This document shows, piece after piece, positions 1 to 5,050 of a stretch of 5,332 nt of DNA (its first letter is position 1; each line of letters starts with the position of its first letter). Location of the stretch: assembly GCA_022842805.1 (NCBI GenBank), contig JALHOX010000317.1:1-5332 (forward strand), read 5' to 3'. A model generated the notes under the pieces. It was given only the letters and a program-made list of their open reading frames with translations. It did no database searches and was not told the DNA's origin. This stretch comes from Phycisphaerae bacterium (lineage in GTDB: Bacteria > Planctomycetota > Phycisphaerae > UBA1845 > Fen-1342). The translations under genes were made by a program, and so were the position numbers.

Positions 1-95
1 CGCGCGGGGGCGCAACCGCGGGGCGGGGGGTCTCGGGGGGGTTTGGGGTGGGGGGGGGGGGGGCGGGCTGGGGGGGGGGGGGGGGGGGGGGGGGC
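1..95. repeat. Low-complexity poly-G (poly-C on minus) tract
   Basis: The first 95 bases are nearly all G, including 24 consecutive G at 71-94 and 14 at 50-63. Read as dnaX on the minus strand the tract stays open and gives a proline-rich stretch with scattered A, Q, T, N, E and V. Almost every proline there is CCC, whereas the rest of dnaX uses CCG heavily. This suggests sequencing or assembly trouble at a contig end, though a genuine proline linker cannot be excluded. Confidence 0.7.
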
Positions 96-1321
96 GCGGC
101 CAGCATCTTCGCGGCGGTTGGCGTCGCGGCTACGCCGGAGATTTCAGCGGACTTTTTTTTTTCGAGCGAGCCGCCCGCGGCCGATCCGCCCCCGGCCAGC
201 CCGGCGATGATCTGCTCGATCGACGACCACTCGCGCAGCTTGGCGAAGCGGACCATGGCCGCGTCGATCAGCGCCCGGCCGCTGCCGCTGAAGCGGACGT
301 TGCGTCGCAGCTCCTCCACCACCGCAATCATCTGCACATAGTGCGAAAGCTCGAATTTGGCAGCCAGCGCCTCGAACTCGGCCCGCGCATCGCTGGGCAG
401 CTCAATCTGATCGGCTGCGCCGCCGGCGCGAAGCAGCAGCAGGTTGCGCAACACCTCCACCAGCTCGCTGCAAAAAACTTCGAGGCTCTGGCCGCCGTTG
501 AGGATCGCGTCGGTGGCGGCCAGCGTGGCGCCGGCGTCGGCCGCGGCGGCGCTGTTCAGCAGCTGAAGAAGCTGGTCATGCCGGGCCGGCGGCAGCATCT
601 GTTCGAGCACGGCGAGCGAGAGTTTTTTGGGCGAGATCGAGAGCACCTGGTCGAGAATGCTGAGCGCGTCGCGCATGCTGCCGTTGGCCAGCCGGGCGAT
701 CCGCGCCAGGGCCGCGTCTTCCGCCGGAATGCCCTCGCTGGCGCAGACCCGCTGCAACGCGCCGGCGATGGCGGGCGCGTCGATATTCCGAAACGTGAAG
801 CGCTGACAGCGACTCTGGATCGTGGCCGGCACCTTCTGGATTTCGGTCGTGGCGAGAATGAACTTCACATGCGCCGGCGGCTCTTCGAGCGTCTTCAGCA
901 GCGCGTTGAACGCGCCGGTCGAGAGCATGTGCACTTCGTCGATGATGTAAATCTTGAAGCGCGCGCGGGCCGGGCGATAGGCCGCGTTGCCGCGCAGCTC
1001 GCGGATGTTGTCGACGCCCGTGTTGCTGGCGGCGTCGATCTCGATCACATCCAGATCCTGCCCCTCGGCGATGGCGTTGCACGAGTCGCATTTCAGGCAG
1101 GGCGAACCCGTCGGCCCGTCGCTGGCGAGGCAGTTCAGCGCCTTGGCCAGAATGCGGGCCAGCGACGTCTTGCCCACGCCGCGCGTGCCGGTGAAAAGAT
1201 AGCCGTGGTGGATGCGACCGGCGGCGATGGCGTTTTTGAGGGTGGTGGCGATGGGGTCCTGGCCGACGACCTCATCGAAGTTTCGCGAGCGGTATTTGCG
1301 AGCAAGGACGGTATATGCCAC
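1..1321 (-). CDS. dnaX: DNA polymerase III clamp-loader subunit gamma/tau, C-terminus cut by window edge
   Basis: This is the clamp-loader ATPase that opens the sliding clamp and, as tau, bridges polymerase cores and helicase at the replication fork. I chose the GTG at 1319-1321: it opens with the classic DnaX N-terminus (AYTVLARKYRS..F.EVVGQ) and has GGAG seven bases upstream. Visible in order: Walker A GTRGVGKT (residues 45-52), zinc cysteines C64, C75, C78 and C81, Walker B with D128-E129, sensor 1 LATTE (156-160), SRC arginine finger (R171), sensor 2 GSMRD (R217), then the domain III collar to about residue 370. About 440 codons are present. The tau-specific C-terminal domains lie beyond the edge. 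Residues after about 390 are proline-rich, as linkers after domain III often are, but the poly-C coding tract there is suspect. A ten-A slippery run occurs at codons 387-390. Identity is very secure; the last 35 codons before the edge are not. Confidence 0.96.
   Translation of the reverse strand, partial: MAYTVLARKYRSRNFDEVVGQDPIATTLKNAIAAGRIHHGYLFTGTRGVGKTSLARILAKALNCLASDGPTGSPCLKCDSCNAIAEGQDLDVIEIDAASNTGVDNIRELRGNAAYRPARARFKIYIIDEVHMLSTGAFNALLKTLEEPPAHVKFILATTEIQKVPATIQSRCQRFTFRNIDAPAIAGALQRVCASEGIPAEDAALARIARLANGSMRDALSILDQVLSISPKKLSLAVLEQMLPPARHDQLLQLLNSAAAADAGATLAATDAILNGGQSLEVFCSELVEVLRNLLLLRAGGAADQIELPSDARAEFEALAAKFELSHYVQMIAVVEELRRNVRFSGSGRALIDAAMVRFAKLREWSSIEQIIAGLAGGGSAAGGSLEKKKSAEISGVAATPTAAKMLAAPPPPPPPPQPAPPPPTPNPPETPRPAVAPPR
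144..163 (-). promoter_or_regulatory. Candidate dnaX frameshift / slippage site (A10 tract plus nearby stop)
   Basis: On the minus strand codons 387-390 read GAA AAA AAA AAG, a run of ten A residues (153-162) in otherwise GC-rich sequence. The end of the run is A AAA AAG in the same phase as the E. coli dnaX slippery heptamer. In the -1 frame reading continues K-V-R and meets TGA at 144-146. In the +1 frame it meets TAG at 130-132. A shift would end the protein at about 392 residues, after the clamp-loader core and before the tau-specific region, which is the form known as gamma. A small possible hairpin lies downstream (GGCGT at 132-136 with ACGCC at 120-124). It is known that E. coli dnaX uses ribosomal -1 shifting and Thermus dnaX uses transcriptional slippage on an A run. 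That this site is used here is inference. Confidence 0.75.
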
Positions 1322-1328
1322 GGGGCTG

Positions 1329-1332
1329 CTCC
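1329..1332 (-). promoter_or_regulatory. Shine-Dalgarno of dnaX
   Basis: On the minus strand GGAG lies seven bases before the GTG at 1321, good spacing for a ribosome binding site. It supports GTG as the start; no ATG occurs in frame near the conserved N-terminus. Confidence 0.75.
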
Positions 1333-1410
1333 GCCCGCCGGCCGGGCCGGTTCGGGAGGTGAGAGGGCGAAAAAGTGTCCGAGGCTCAGGCCGGGTTTTC
1401 GTTGCACGTG

Positions 1411-1557
1411 GACCAAATCGGGTGAGCTGCTGCGTTCCCGCCCTGACCCGTTGTCCGACCGGCGCACTGCACCGGCCCGACCGTCAACGCCTCGGACGAG
1501 GAAGATCCTACGCGGATCGAGGAGCGGGGGCTACTCGCGCGCCGATGCGATTTGGTC
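1411..1557. repeat. Widely spaced inverted repeat GACCAAATCG / CGATTTGGTC
   Basis: A perfect 10-base inverted pair: GACCAAATCG at 1411-1420 and CGATTTGGTC at 1548-1557, separated by 127 bases. Similarity continues loosely beyond the core, since both copies read GATTTGGTC, one variable base, ACG and then an AAAAC within about 15 bases. Two copies of one site facing opposite ways in a divergent region could be operator or promoter elements for dnaX and the glycosyltransferase gene. Function is inference. Confidence 0.4.
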
Positions 1558-1558
1558 G

Positions 1559-1592
1559 ACGCCGGCCAAAACGGGCGTCGTGCGGCCGGCGT
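1559..1592 (+). repeat. Inverted repeat / hairpin
   Basis: ACGCCGGCC (1559-1567) and GGCCGGCGT (1584-1592) form a perfect 9-base stem with a 16-base loop. The sequence CGACGCCGG at its left side recurs at 1602-1610. No T run follows, so it does not look like an intrinsic terminator. In DNA this GC-rich, such stems can arise by chance. Confidence 0.35.
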
Positions 1593-1676
1593 TGGGGCGG
1601 GCGACGCCGGGTGGTCCCCCGTCGCCGCCGCCGCCCGGGCAAACCTGCGGCGACAGGCCGGTTTTTCGCCCACGTT

Positions 1677-1685
1677 TGCTACACT
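1677..1685 (+). promoter_or_regulatory. Extended -10 promoter, predicted leaderless start of the glycosyltransferase gene
   Basis: TGCTACACT matches the extended -10 pattern TGnTAnnnT. The hexamer TACACT ends six bases before the ATG at 1692, so transcription starting about seven bases after the hexamer would begin on the ATG itself. There is no Shine-Dalgarno before that ATG. I see no good -35, which extended -10 promoters can lack. Confidence 0.5.
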
Positions 1686-1691
1686 GCGTCC

Positions 1692-2762
1692 ATGCAGAAT
1701 TCCCGGGTTACCGCCACGAATTCGCCCGAACTCTCGGTCGTCGTCCCCGTCTATTTCGAGGAAGACTCCCTCCCCACGGTCATTCCGCGCTTCCTCGAAT
1801 CGCTCAGCAGCCAGCGCCGCTCTTTCGAAATGATCTTCGTCAACGACGGCAGCCGCGACCGCTCGGGCGAAATCCTCGACGAATTCGCCCGCAGAGACCC
1901 GCGCATCCGCGTGATCCACCTCGGCCGCAACTACGGCCAGACCGCCGCGATGATGGCCGGCTTCCTCGCCGCCCGCGCCGCGGTGACGGTCCCGCTCGAC
2001 GCCGACGGCCAGAACGAGCCCGACGACATCGAGATGCTGGTCGACAAACTCGACGAAGGCTGGGATGTCGTCAGCGGCTGGCGAAAAGACCGCAAGGACG
2101 ACTGGCTGCGCACGAATGTCAGCCGCGTCGCCAACGGCCTGATCGGCTGGGTCACAGGCGTAAAGCTGCACGACTACGGCTGCACCATGAAGGCCTATCG
2201 CACGCACCACATCCGCGACGCCCGCCTCTACGGCGAAATGCACCGCTTCATCCCGGTCTTTGCCAGCATGCACGGCGCGCGGATCACCGAGCAGGTCGTC
2301 CGCCATCACCCGCGCAAGGCCGGCGTCAGCAAATACGGCTACGGGCGCATCGTCAAAGTCGCGCTCGACATGATGCTGGTGCGCATGTTGCAGAAATACT
2401 CGACCAAGCCGCTGCACTTTTTCGGTCGCATCACGCAGATGGCGTGGGTTGGCTCGCTGGCGTGCTTCACCTTCGGCATCGTGCGGGCGGCCTATTCGCT
2501 CGACGCGTGGAAGGCGTTTTGGGGCAAGGCGCCGCTCGTCGGCCTGATCCTCTTCGTCTTCGGCGCCTTCATGATCGGCCTCGGCCTGGTCGCCGAGGTC
2601 GCCATGCGGGCGGCGTACGAATTCAACGGCGGGCGCTACTGGACCGAGCTGCGCCGCACCGGCTTCGGCCCCAGCGGCGACGAATGGACCTCCGACGGCG
2701 CCAGCACGCGCCCGCGCGAGGCGCGGGCGGACGAGGTTCGCGCCACGCAGGCGAGTTCCTAG
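1692..2762 (+). CDS. GT2-family polyprenyl-phosphate glycosyltransferase (GtrB/DPM1/ArnC type)
   Basis: This 356-residue membrane enzyme most likely transfers a sugar from a nucleotide donor to a polyprenyl-phosphate carrier on the cytoplasmic face, supplying lipid-linked sugar for envelope glycans. The GT-A domain starts at residue 14 (LSVVVPVYFEE). NDGS is at 51-54, the metal-binding DxD is in LDADGQ (D103, D105), and GCTMKAYR at 163-170 and KAGVSKYGYGR at 209-219 are typical of the GtrB/DPM1 branch. Two membrane helices lie near 250-268 and 282-304. A soluble tail of about 50 residues follows, ending in a charged, probably disordered stretch. I start at 1692 because the fold begins there; the in-frame ATG at 1545 would add 49 arginine-rich residues with no domain. 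The donor sugar cannot be told from sequence. The lipoprotein gene follows 99 bases later on the same strand. Confidence 0.9.
   Translation: MQNSRVTATNSPELSVVVPVYFEEDSLPTVIPRFLESLSSQRRSFEMIFVNDGSRDRSGEILDEFARRDPRIRVIHLGRNYGQTAAMMAGFLAARAAVTVPLDADGQNEPDDIEMLVDKLDEGWDVVSGWRKDRKDDWLRTNVSRVANGLIGWVTGVKLHDYGCTMKAYRTHHIRDARLYGEMHRFIPVFASMHGARITEQVVRHHPRKAGVSKYGYGRIVKVALDMMLVRMLQKYSTKPLHFFGRITQMAWVGSLACFTFGIVRAAYSLDAWKAFWGKAPLVGLILFVFGAFMIGLGLVAEVAMRAAYEFNGGRYWTELRRTGFGPSGDEWTSDGASTRPREARADEVRATQASS
2709..2729 (+). repeat. Perfect hairpin inside the 3' end of the glycosyltransferase gene
   Basis: CGCCCGCGC (2709-2717), loop GAG, then GCGCGGGCG (2721-2729) form a perfect 9-base stem about 30 bases before the stop codon. 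It encodes part of the charged C-terminal tail. No T run follows, so it is not a standard intrinsic terminator. It could slow RNA 3'-end decay or be a by-product of GC-rich sequence. Confidence 0.4.
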
Positions 2763-2850
2763 CGCGAGGCTCGCCCGTCCAACGGCTGCAATCTTCACCG
2801 TGTCGGCGTCTTGCACGGATGCGAGGCGCGGCGGCGAGTTTCCAATTTCG

Positions 2851-2855
2851 GGAGG
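2851..2855 (+). promoter_or_regulatory. Shine-Dalgarno of the lipoprotein gene
   Basis: GGAGG lies six bases before the ATG at 2862. It fixes the start at this ATG in preference to an upstream in-frame TTG at 2811, and the signal peptide begins exactly here. Unlike its two flanking neighbours, this gene has a strong leadered site. Confidence 0.85.
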
Positions 2856-2861
2856 ATCGAC

Positions 2862-3623
2862 ATGTCGCGACTGAATCGGCTCTTCGCAGGTGGGATCATG
2901 TTGCTGGTCGGATCGGCGTGGCTGACGGGCTGCGCTTCCTACACGACCCCGGGCGCCGGAATCTCCATGCAATCGCTCGCGAGCGCCGACGGCGACATTG
3001 CCGCTCGCTTCACGCGCCAACCGGCGGCGCCCTTCCCGGCGCGGCTGGCGGTCGCGCGGGTGCAGGCTGCCGGATATTCCTCTTACCGCCAGTCGAGCTA
3101 TGGGCGAGGCGCATATTCGGTCGTCACGTCGCGCGACACCGAGACCGAGGCCGATTTCCAGCGGCTGGCCAAGCTGCCGATGATCGCCGCCATCGCGCCG
3201 CTCAACCGCATGATTCTGCCATCCGACCTGAAATCTGATCGCGACGTGCGCCTCGCCGCCGCTTCGCTGAAGACCGACATCCTGCTGACCTACAGCTTCG
3301 ACACCGCCTACCGAATCGACGGGCGCGAGGTCGGCCCCCTCGGCGTGATCACCCTCGGCGCGCTGCCGATCGACGAAGCGATCGTCGACGTGACGGCGTC
3401 CGCCGCGCTCTTCGATGTCCGCACCGGGTTCGTCTACGGCGTGGCCGAGTCGACCGTGCAGGAGAAGCAACTCACGAGCGCCTGGAGTTCGCGCGATGCC
3501 GTTGACGATGCCCGCATTCGCGCCGAGCGCAAGGCGTTCGAAGGCCTGCTGACCGAGCTCGAAAAAACCTGGAAAGGCGTCGTCGAGCAGCACGCGGGAA
3601 AACAGGGCATCGGCGGCATGTGA
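2862..3623 (+). CDS. Lipoprotein of unknown function
   Basis: A 253-residue predicted lipoprotein. The N-terminus has two arginines (R3, R6), a hydrophobic stretch and the lipobox LTGC with C24 as the lipidated cysteine. Alanine follows the cysteine, so no inner-membrane retention signal is seen; outer-membrane placement is plausible if the organism is diderm. The mature part has no family I can name with certainty. The stretch around 131-148 (LAAASLKTDILLTYSFDT), a strand near 179-193 (ASAALFDVRTGFVYG) and a charged C-terminal helix (about 210-240) recall the order seen in CsgG, LpoB and GNA1162-type lipoproteins, where an 'L.aD.ll' strand precedes a 'tG.v' strand and a final helix. That is a fold-level guess. 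It lies between the glycosyltransferase and the AAA ATPase on the same strand. No clear promoter is visible in the 99 bases upstream, so it may be co-transcribed with the glycosyltransferase. Confidence 0.88.
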   Translation: MSRLNRLFAGGIMLLVGSAWLTGCASYTTPGAGISMQSLASADGDIAARFTRQPAAPFPARLAVARVQAAGYSSYRQSSYGRGAYSVVTSRDTETEADFQRLAKLPMIAAIAPLNRMILPSDLKSDRDVRLAAASLKTDILLTYSFDTAYRIDGREVGPLGVITLGALPIDEAIVDVTASAALFDVRTGFVYGVAESTVQEKQLTSAWSSRDAVDDARIRAERKAFEGLLTELEKTWKGVVEQHAGKQGIGGM

Positions 3624-3685
3624 GGCGCGATCGGGCCGCTCCGGCTTCGCTGCGCAGTGTCGAGTAACACGTATCAGGTTCGGAC

Positions 3686-3719
3686 GCGGCGATCGCTCCC
3701 GCTCGGAAATAATCGCCGC
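3686..3719 (+). repeat. Inverted repeat upstream of the AAA ATPase promoter
   Basis: GCGGCGAT (3686-3693) and ATCGCCGC (3712-3719) form a perfect 8-base inverted repeat with an 18-base spacer. It ends six bases before the proposed -10 hexamer of the AAA gene, a normal place for an operator that overlaps the -35 zone. Binding by any regulator is inference. Confidence 0.4.
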
Positions 3720-3725
3720 CTCCGC

Positions 3726-3731
3726 CATAAT
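3726..3731 (+). promoter_or_regulatory. -10 hexamer CATAAT, predicted leaderless start of the AAA ATPase gene
   Basis: CATAAT differs from TATAAT at one position and ends eight bases before the ATG at 3740. No Shine-Dalgarno occurs in the bases before the ATG. A transcript from this site would start on or within a few bases of the start codon. No clear -35 is seen. The same arrangement occurs before the glycosyltransferase gene. Confidence 0.5.
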
Positions 3732-3739
3732 CCAACGCT

Positions 3740-4873
3740 ATGGCCTCTTTCGCCACCTTCACGCGTCTTAAGGACAAGGGTCTCGCCGCGCTGCGCGATG
3801 GCGACTTCGCCGTCGCCAAGCCCTATCTGGTGCAGGCCGCCGAATGCATGATCGAGCTTTCGGAGGAGAACAAAGACCCGCAGCTCAAGGCGGACCAGGA
3901 GCAATACGCTCGCGAATTGATCGAGATGGCGAAAGATTGCGACCGCCGCGCCGCATCGGGCGGAGAGCGCGGGGCGCGCCGGGATCGGGCCCATGACGGC
4001 AAAGGCGACGACGACGGGGCGGACGCCGGCGATTGGATCGTGCGCGAAAAGCCGAACGTGCGATTCAGCGATATCGCCGGGCTGGACGAGGTGAAGGCCG
4101 AGATCCAGCTCAAGATGCTCTATCCCTTTCAGCATCCCGAGCTGGCCCAAAAGTACGCCATCGACGTCGGCGGCGGAATGCTGCTCTATGGTCCGCCGGG
4201 CACTGGCAAGACGATGTTCGCCAAGGCGGTGGCGTGCGAGATCGAGGCGACGATGTTCGTCCTCTCTCCGGCGCAGATCATGAGCAAGTGGGTCGGCGAG
4301 GCGGAGCAGAATGTCCGCAAGCTCTTCGAGGCGGCGAAGGCCGAGCCGAAAGCGGTGATCTTCTTCGACGAGGTCGAGGCGCTGGTGCCCAGCCGCCGCG
4401 GCAGCCAGGATTCGCCGGTGATGCAGCGCGTCGTGCCGCAGATTTTGCAGGAGCTGGAGGGGTTCGATCGCAAGGCGGGCCGGGCCTTGCTCTTCATGGG
4501 TGCGACGAACGAGCCGTGGTCGCTGGATAGCGCGATGATGCGGCCGGGGCGGCTCGACACAAAGGTGTACATCCCGCTACCCGATGCGCCCGCCCGGTTG
4601 AAGCTGTTCGAGATCTATCTCGGCAAGCGGCCGATCGACGATGACGTGGATTTTGCGGAATTGGCCCAGATCACGAACGGCTATAGCGGGGCCGACATCA
4701 AGGCCATCTGCGCCCGCTCCGCAACCCGTCCGTTTTTGGAATCGGTCAGCGGGCAAACACCGCGTAGCATTCACATGGCCGACCTGCAGGCGGTGATCGC
4801 CGATACGCCGCCCTCGGTGCGGGCGGCGGACGTGCTGAAGTTCGATGAATGGGCCCGCGAAACGGGCGGATAA
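3740..4873 (+). CDS. Vps4/katanin-like AAA ATPase with MIT-like N-terminal domain
   Basis: A 377-residue single-ring AAA ATPase. Residues 4-69 form three predicted helices with the spacing of an MIT domain (for example GLAALRDGDFAVAKPYL). A charged linker of about 30 residues follows, then an AAA core from about 104: Walker A GPPGTGKT (151-158), pore loop SKWVGEAE (182-189, with W184 as the aromatic residue), Walker B VIFFDE (D210, E211), sensor 1 GATN (254-257), arginine fingers in MRPGRLD (R268, R271), and GYSGAD (314-319). The C-terminus (PPSV..ADVLKFDEWARETG, 357-376) matches the closing helix of Vps4 and katanin. There is no room for the Vps4 beta-domain, so it is nearer archaeal CdvC or katanin in layout. 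Relatives pull substrates through the pore, disassembling membrane-bound or filament polymers; the MIT domain picks the substrate. No ESCRT-III-like partner is in this window. A general protein-unfolding role is the main alternative. Confidence 0.9.
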   Translation: MASFATFTRLKDKGLAALRDGDFAVAKPYLVQAAECMIELSEENKDPQLKADQEQYARELIEMAKDCDRRAASGGERGARRDRAHDGKGDDDGADAGDWIVREKPNVRFSDIAGLDEVKAEIQLKMLYPFQHPELAQKYAIDVGGGMLLYGPPGTGKTMFAKAVACEIEATMFVLSPAQIMSKWVGEAEQNVRKLFEAAKAEPKAVIFFDEVEALVPSRRGSQDSPVMQRVVPQILQELEGFDRKAGRALLFMGATNEPWSLDSAMMRPGRLDTKVYIPLPDAPARLKLFEIYLGKRPIDDDVDFAELAQITNGYSGADIKAICARSATRPFLESVSGQTPRSIHMADLQAVIADTPPSVRAADVLKFDEWARETGG

Positions 4874-4901
4874 TGCCGAATGAAGAATGCAAAATGCAGA
4901 A
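4871..4901 (+). repeat. Degenerate heptamer tandem repeat (GAATGCA type)
   Basis: Four seven-base units run in series: TAATGCC (4871-4877), GAATGAA (4878-4884), GAATGCA (4885-4891) and AAATGCA (4892-4898), then GAA. The first unit contains the TAA stop of the ATPase gene. Its AT-rich composition contrasts with the surroundings. From memory, short tandem heptamers of this kind are scattered through intergenic regions of some planctomycetes and cyanobacteria; I could not check that. Confidence 0.6.
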
Positions 4902-4921
4902 GGGGCGAGTGCGATAGCGAA

Positions 4922-4950
4922 TAAAACCCGAAGCGAGCCGCGGGCTTCAG
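4922..4950 (-). repeat. Palindromic intergenic element with T-rich minus-strand flank
   Basis: GAAGC (4930-4934) and GCTTC (4944-4948) pair around a GC-rich centre holding CCGCGG. Read on the minus strand the hairpin is followed by GGGTTTTATT, which resembles an intrinsic terminator, but no minus-strand gene precedes it here. A dispersed REP-like element is the likelier reading. A further 5-base hairpin lies just downstream (CGCGC 4953-4957 with GCGCG 4962-4966). This and the heptamer repeat are the only structure I see between 4874 and 5050. Confidence 0.4.
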
Positions 4951-5050
4951 GCCGCGCGGACGCGCGATTCGCAGAACGCGCCCATACGTGCGAGACCTCG
5001 CTTCCGATGTACCACTGCTCCGCGAGCAATGATTTCGGGGACGCCCATCG

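Larger units (their letters stand above)
1322..1691. other. Divergent intergenic region between dnaX and the glycosyltransferase gene
   Basis: These 370 bases separate two genes read outwards. They hold the dnaX ribosome binding site at the left end, a 10-base inverted repeat with arms at 1411-1420 and 1548-1557, a 9-base inverted repeat at 1559-1592, and an extended -10 motif at 1677-1685. Open frames cross the region in several phases, but their products are arginine- or proline-rich and resemble no protein I know. I found no convincing dnaX promoter; GACACT (minus strand, about 1374-1379) is only a weak -10 candidate. Confidence 0.6.

Noticed and set aside
576..1091. A 171-codon minus-strand open frame
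   Set aside because: It overlaps dnaX in a shifted frame. The true dnaX frame reads the zinc cysteines, Walker B and sensor motifs through the same bases.
1641..1666. Terminator-like AAACC...GGTTTTT hairpin
   Set aside because: The stem is short and interrupted, and no plus-strand gene ends upstream of it. It probably only forms by chance next to the promoter.
1545..1691. In-frame upstream ATG adding 49 residues to the glycosyltransferase
   Set aside because: The extension is almost pure arginine/proline/glycine, has no well-spaced ribosome binding site (GAGGAG lies about 20 bases away) and covers the likely promoter.
2811..2861. TTG start extending the lipoprotein by 17 residues
   Set aside because: It would bury the signal peptide, and GGAGG is positioned for the ATG at 2862.
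341..3238. A 965-codon open frame on the plus strand
   Set aside because: It runs antisense through dnaX, across the intergenic region and out of frame through two well-supported genes; its product is arginine- and histidine-rich with no domain. Such frames are a by-product of GC-rich codon use.
3689..3696. GCGATCGC octamer like the cyanobacterial HIP1 palindrome
   Set aside because: I noticed only this copy. Cyanobacterial genomes with HIP1 usually carry it often, so chance is the better explanation.
1386..3728. A 780-codon open frame on the minus strand
   Set aside because: It is antisense to the glycosyltransferase and lipoprotein genes, has low-complexity composition and shows no motif.
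4577..5029. A 150-codon minus-strand open frame
   Set aside because: It is antisense to the ATPase and the heptamer repeat and has no ribosome binding site or recognisable domain.
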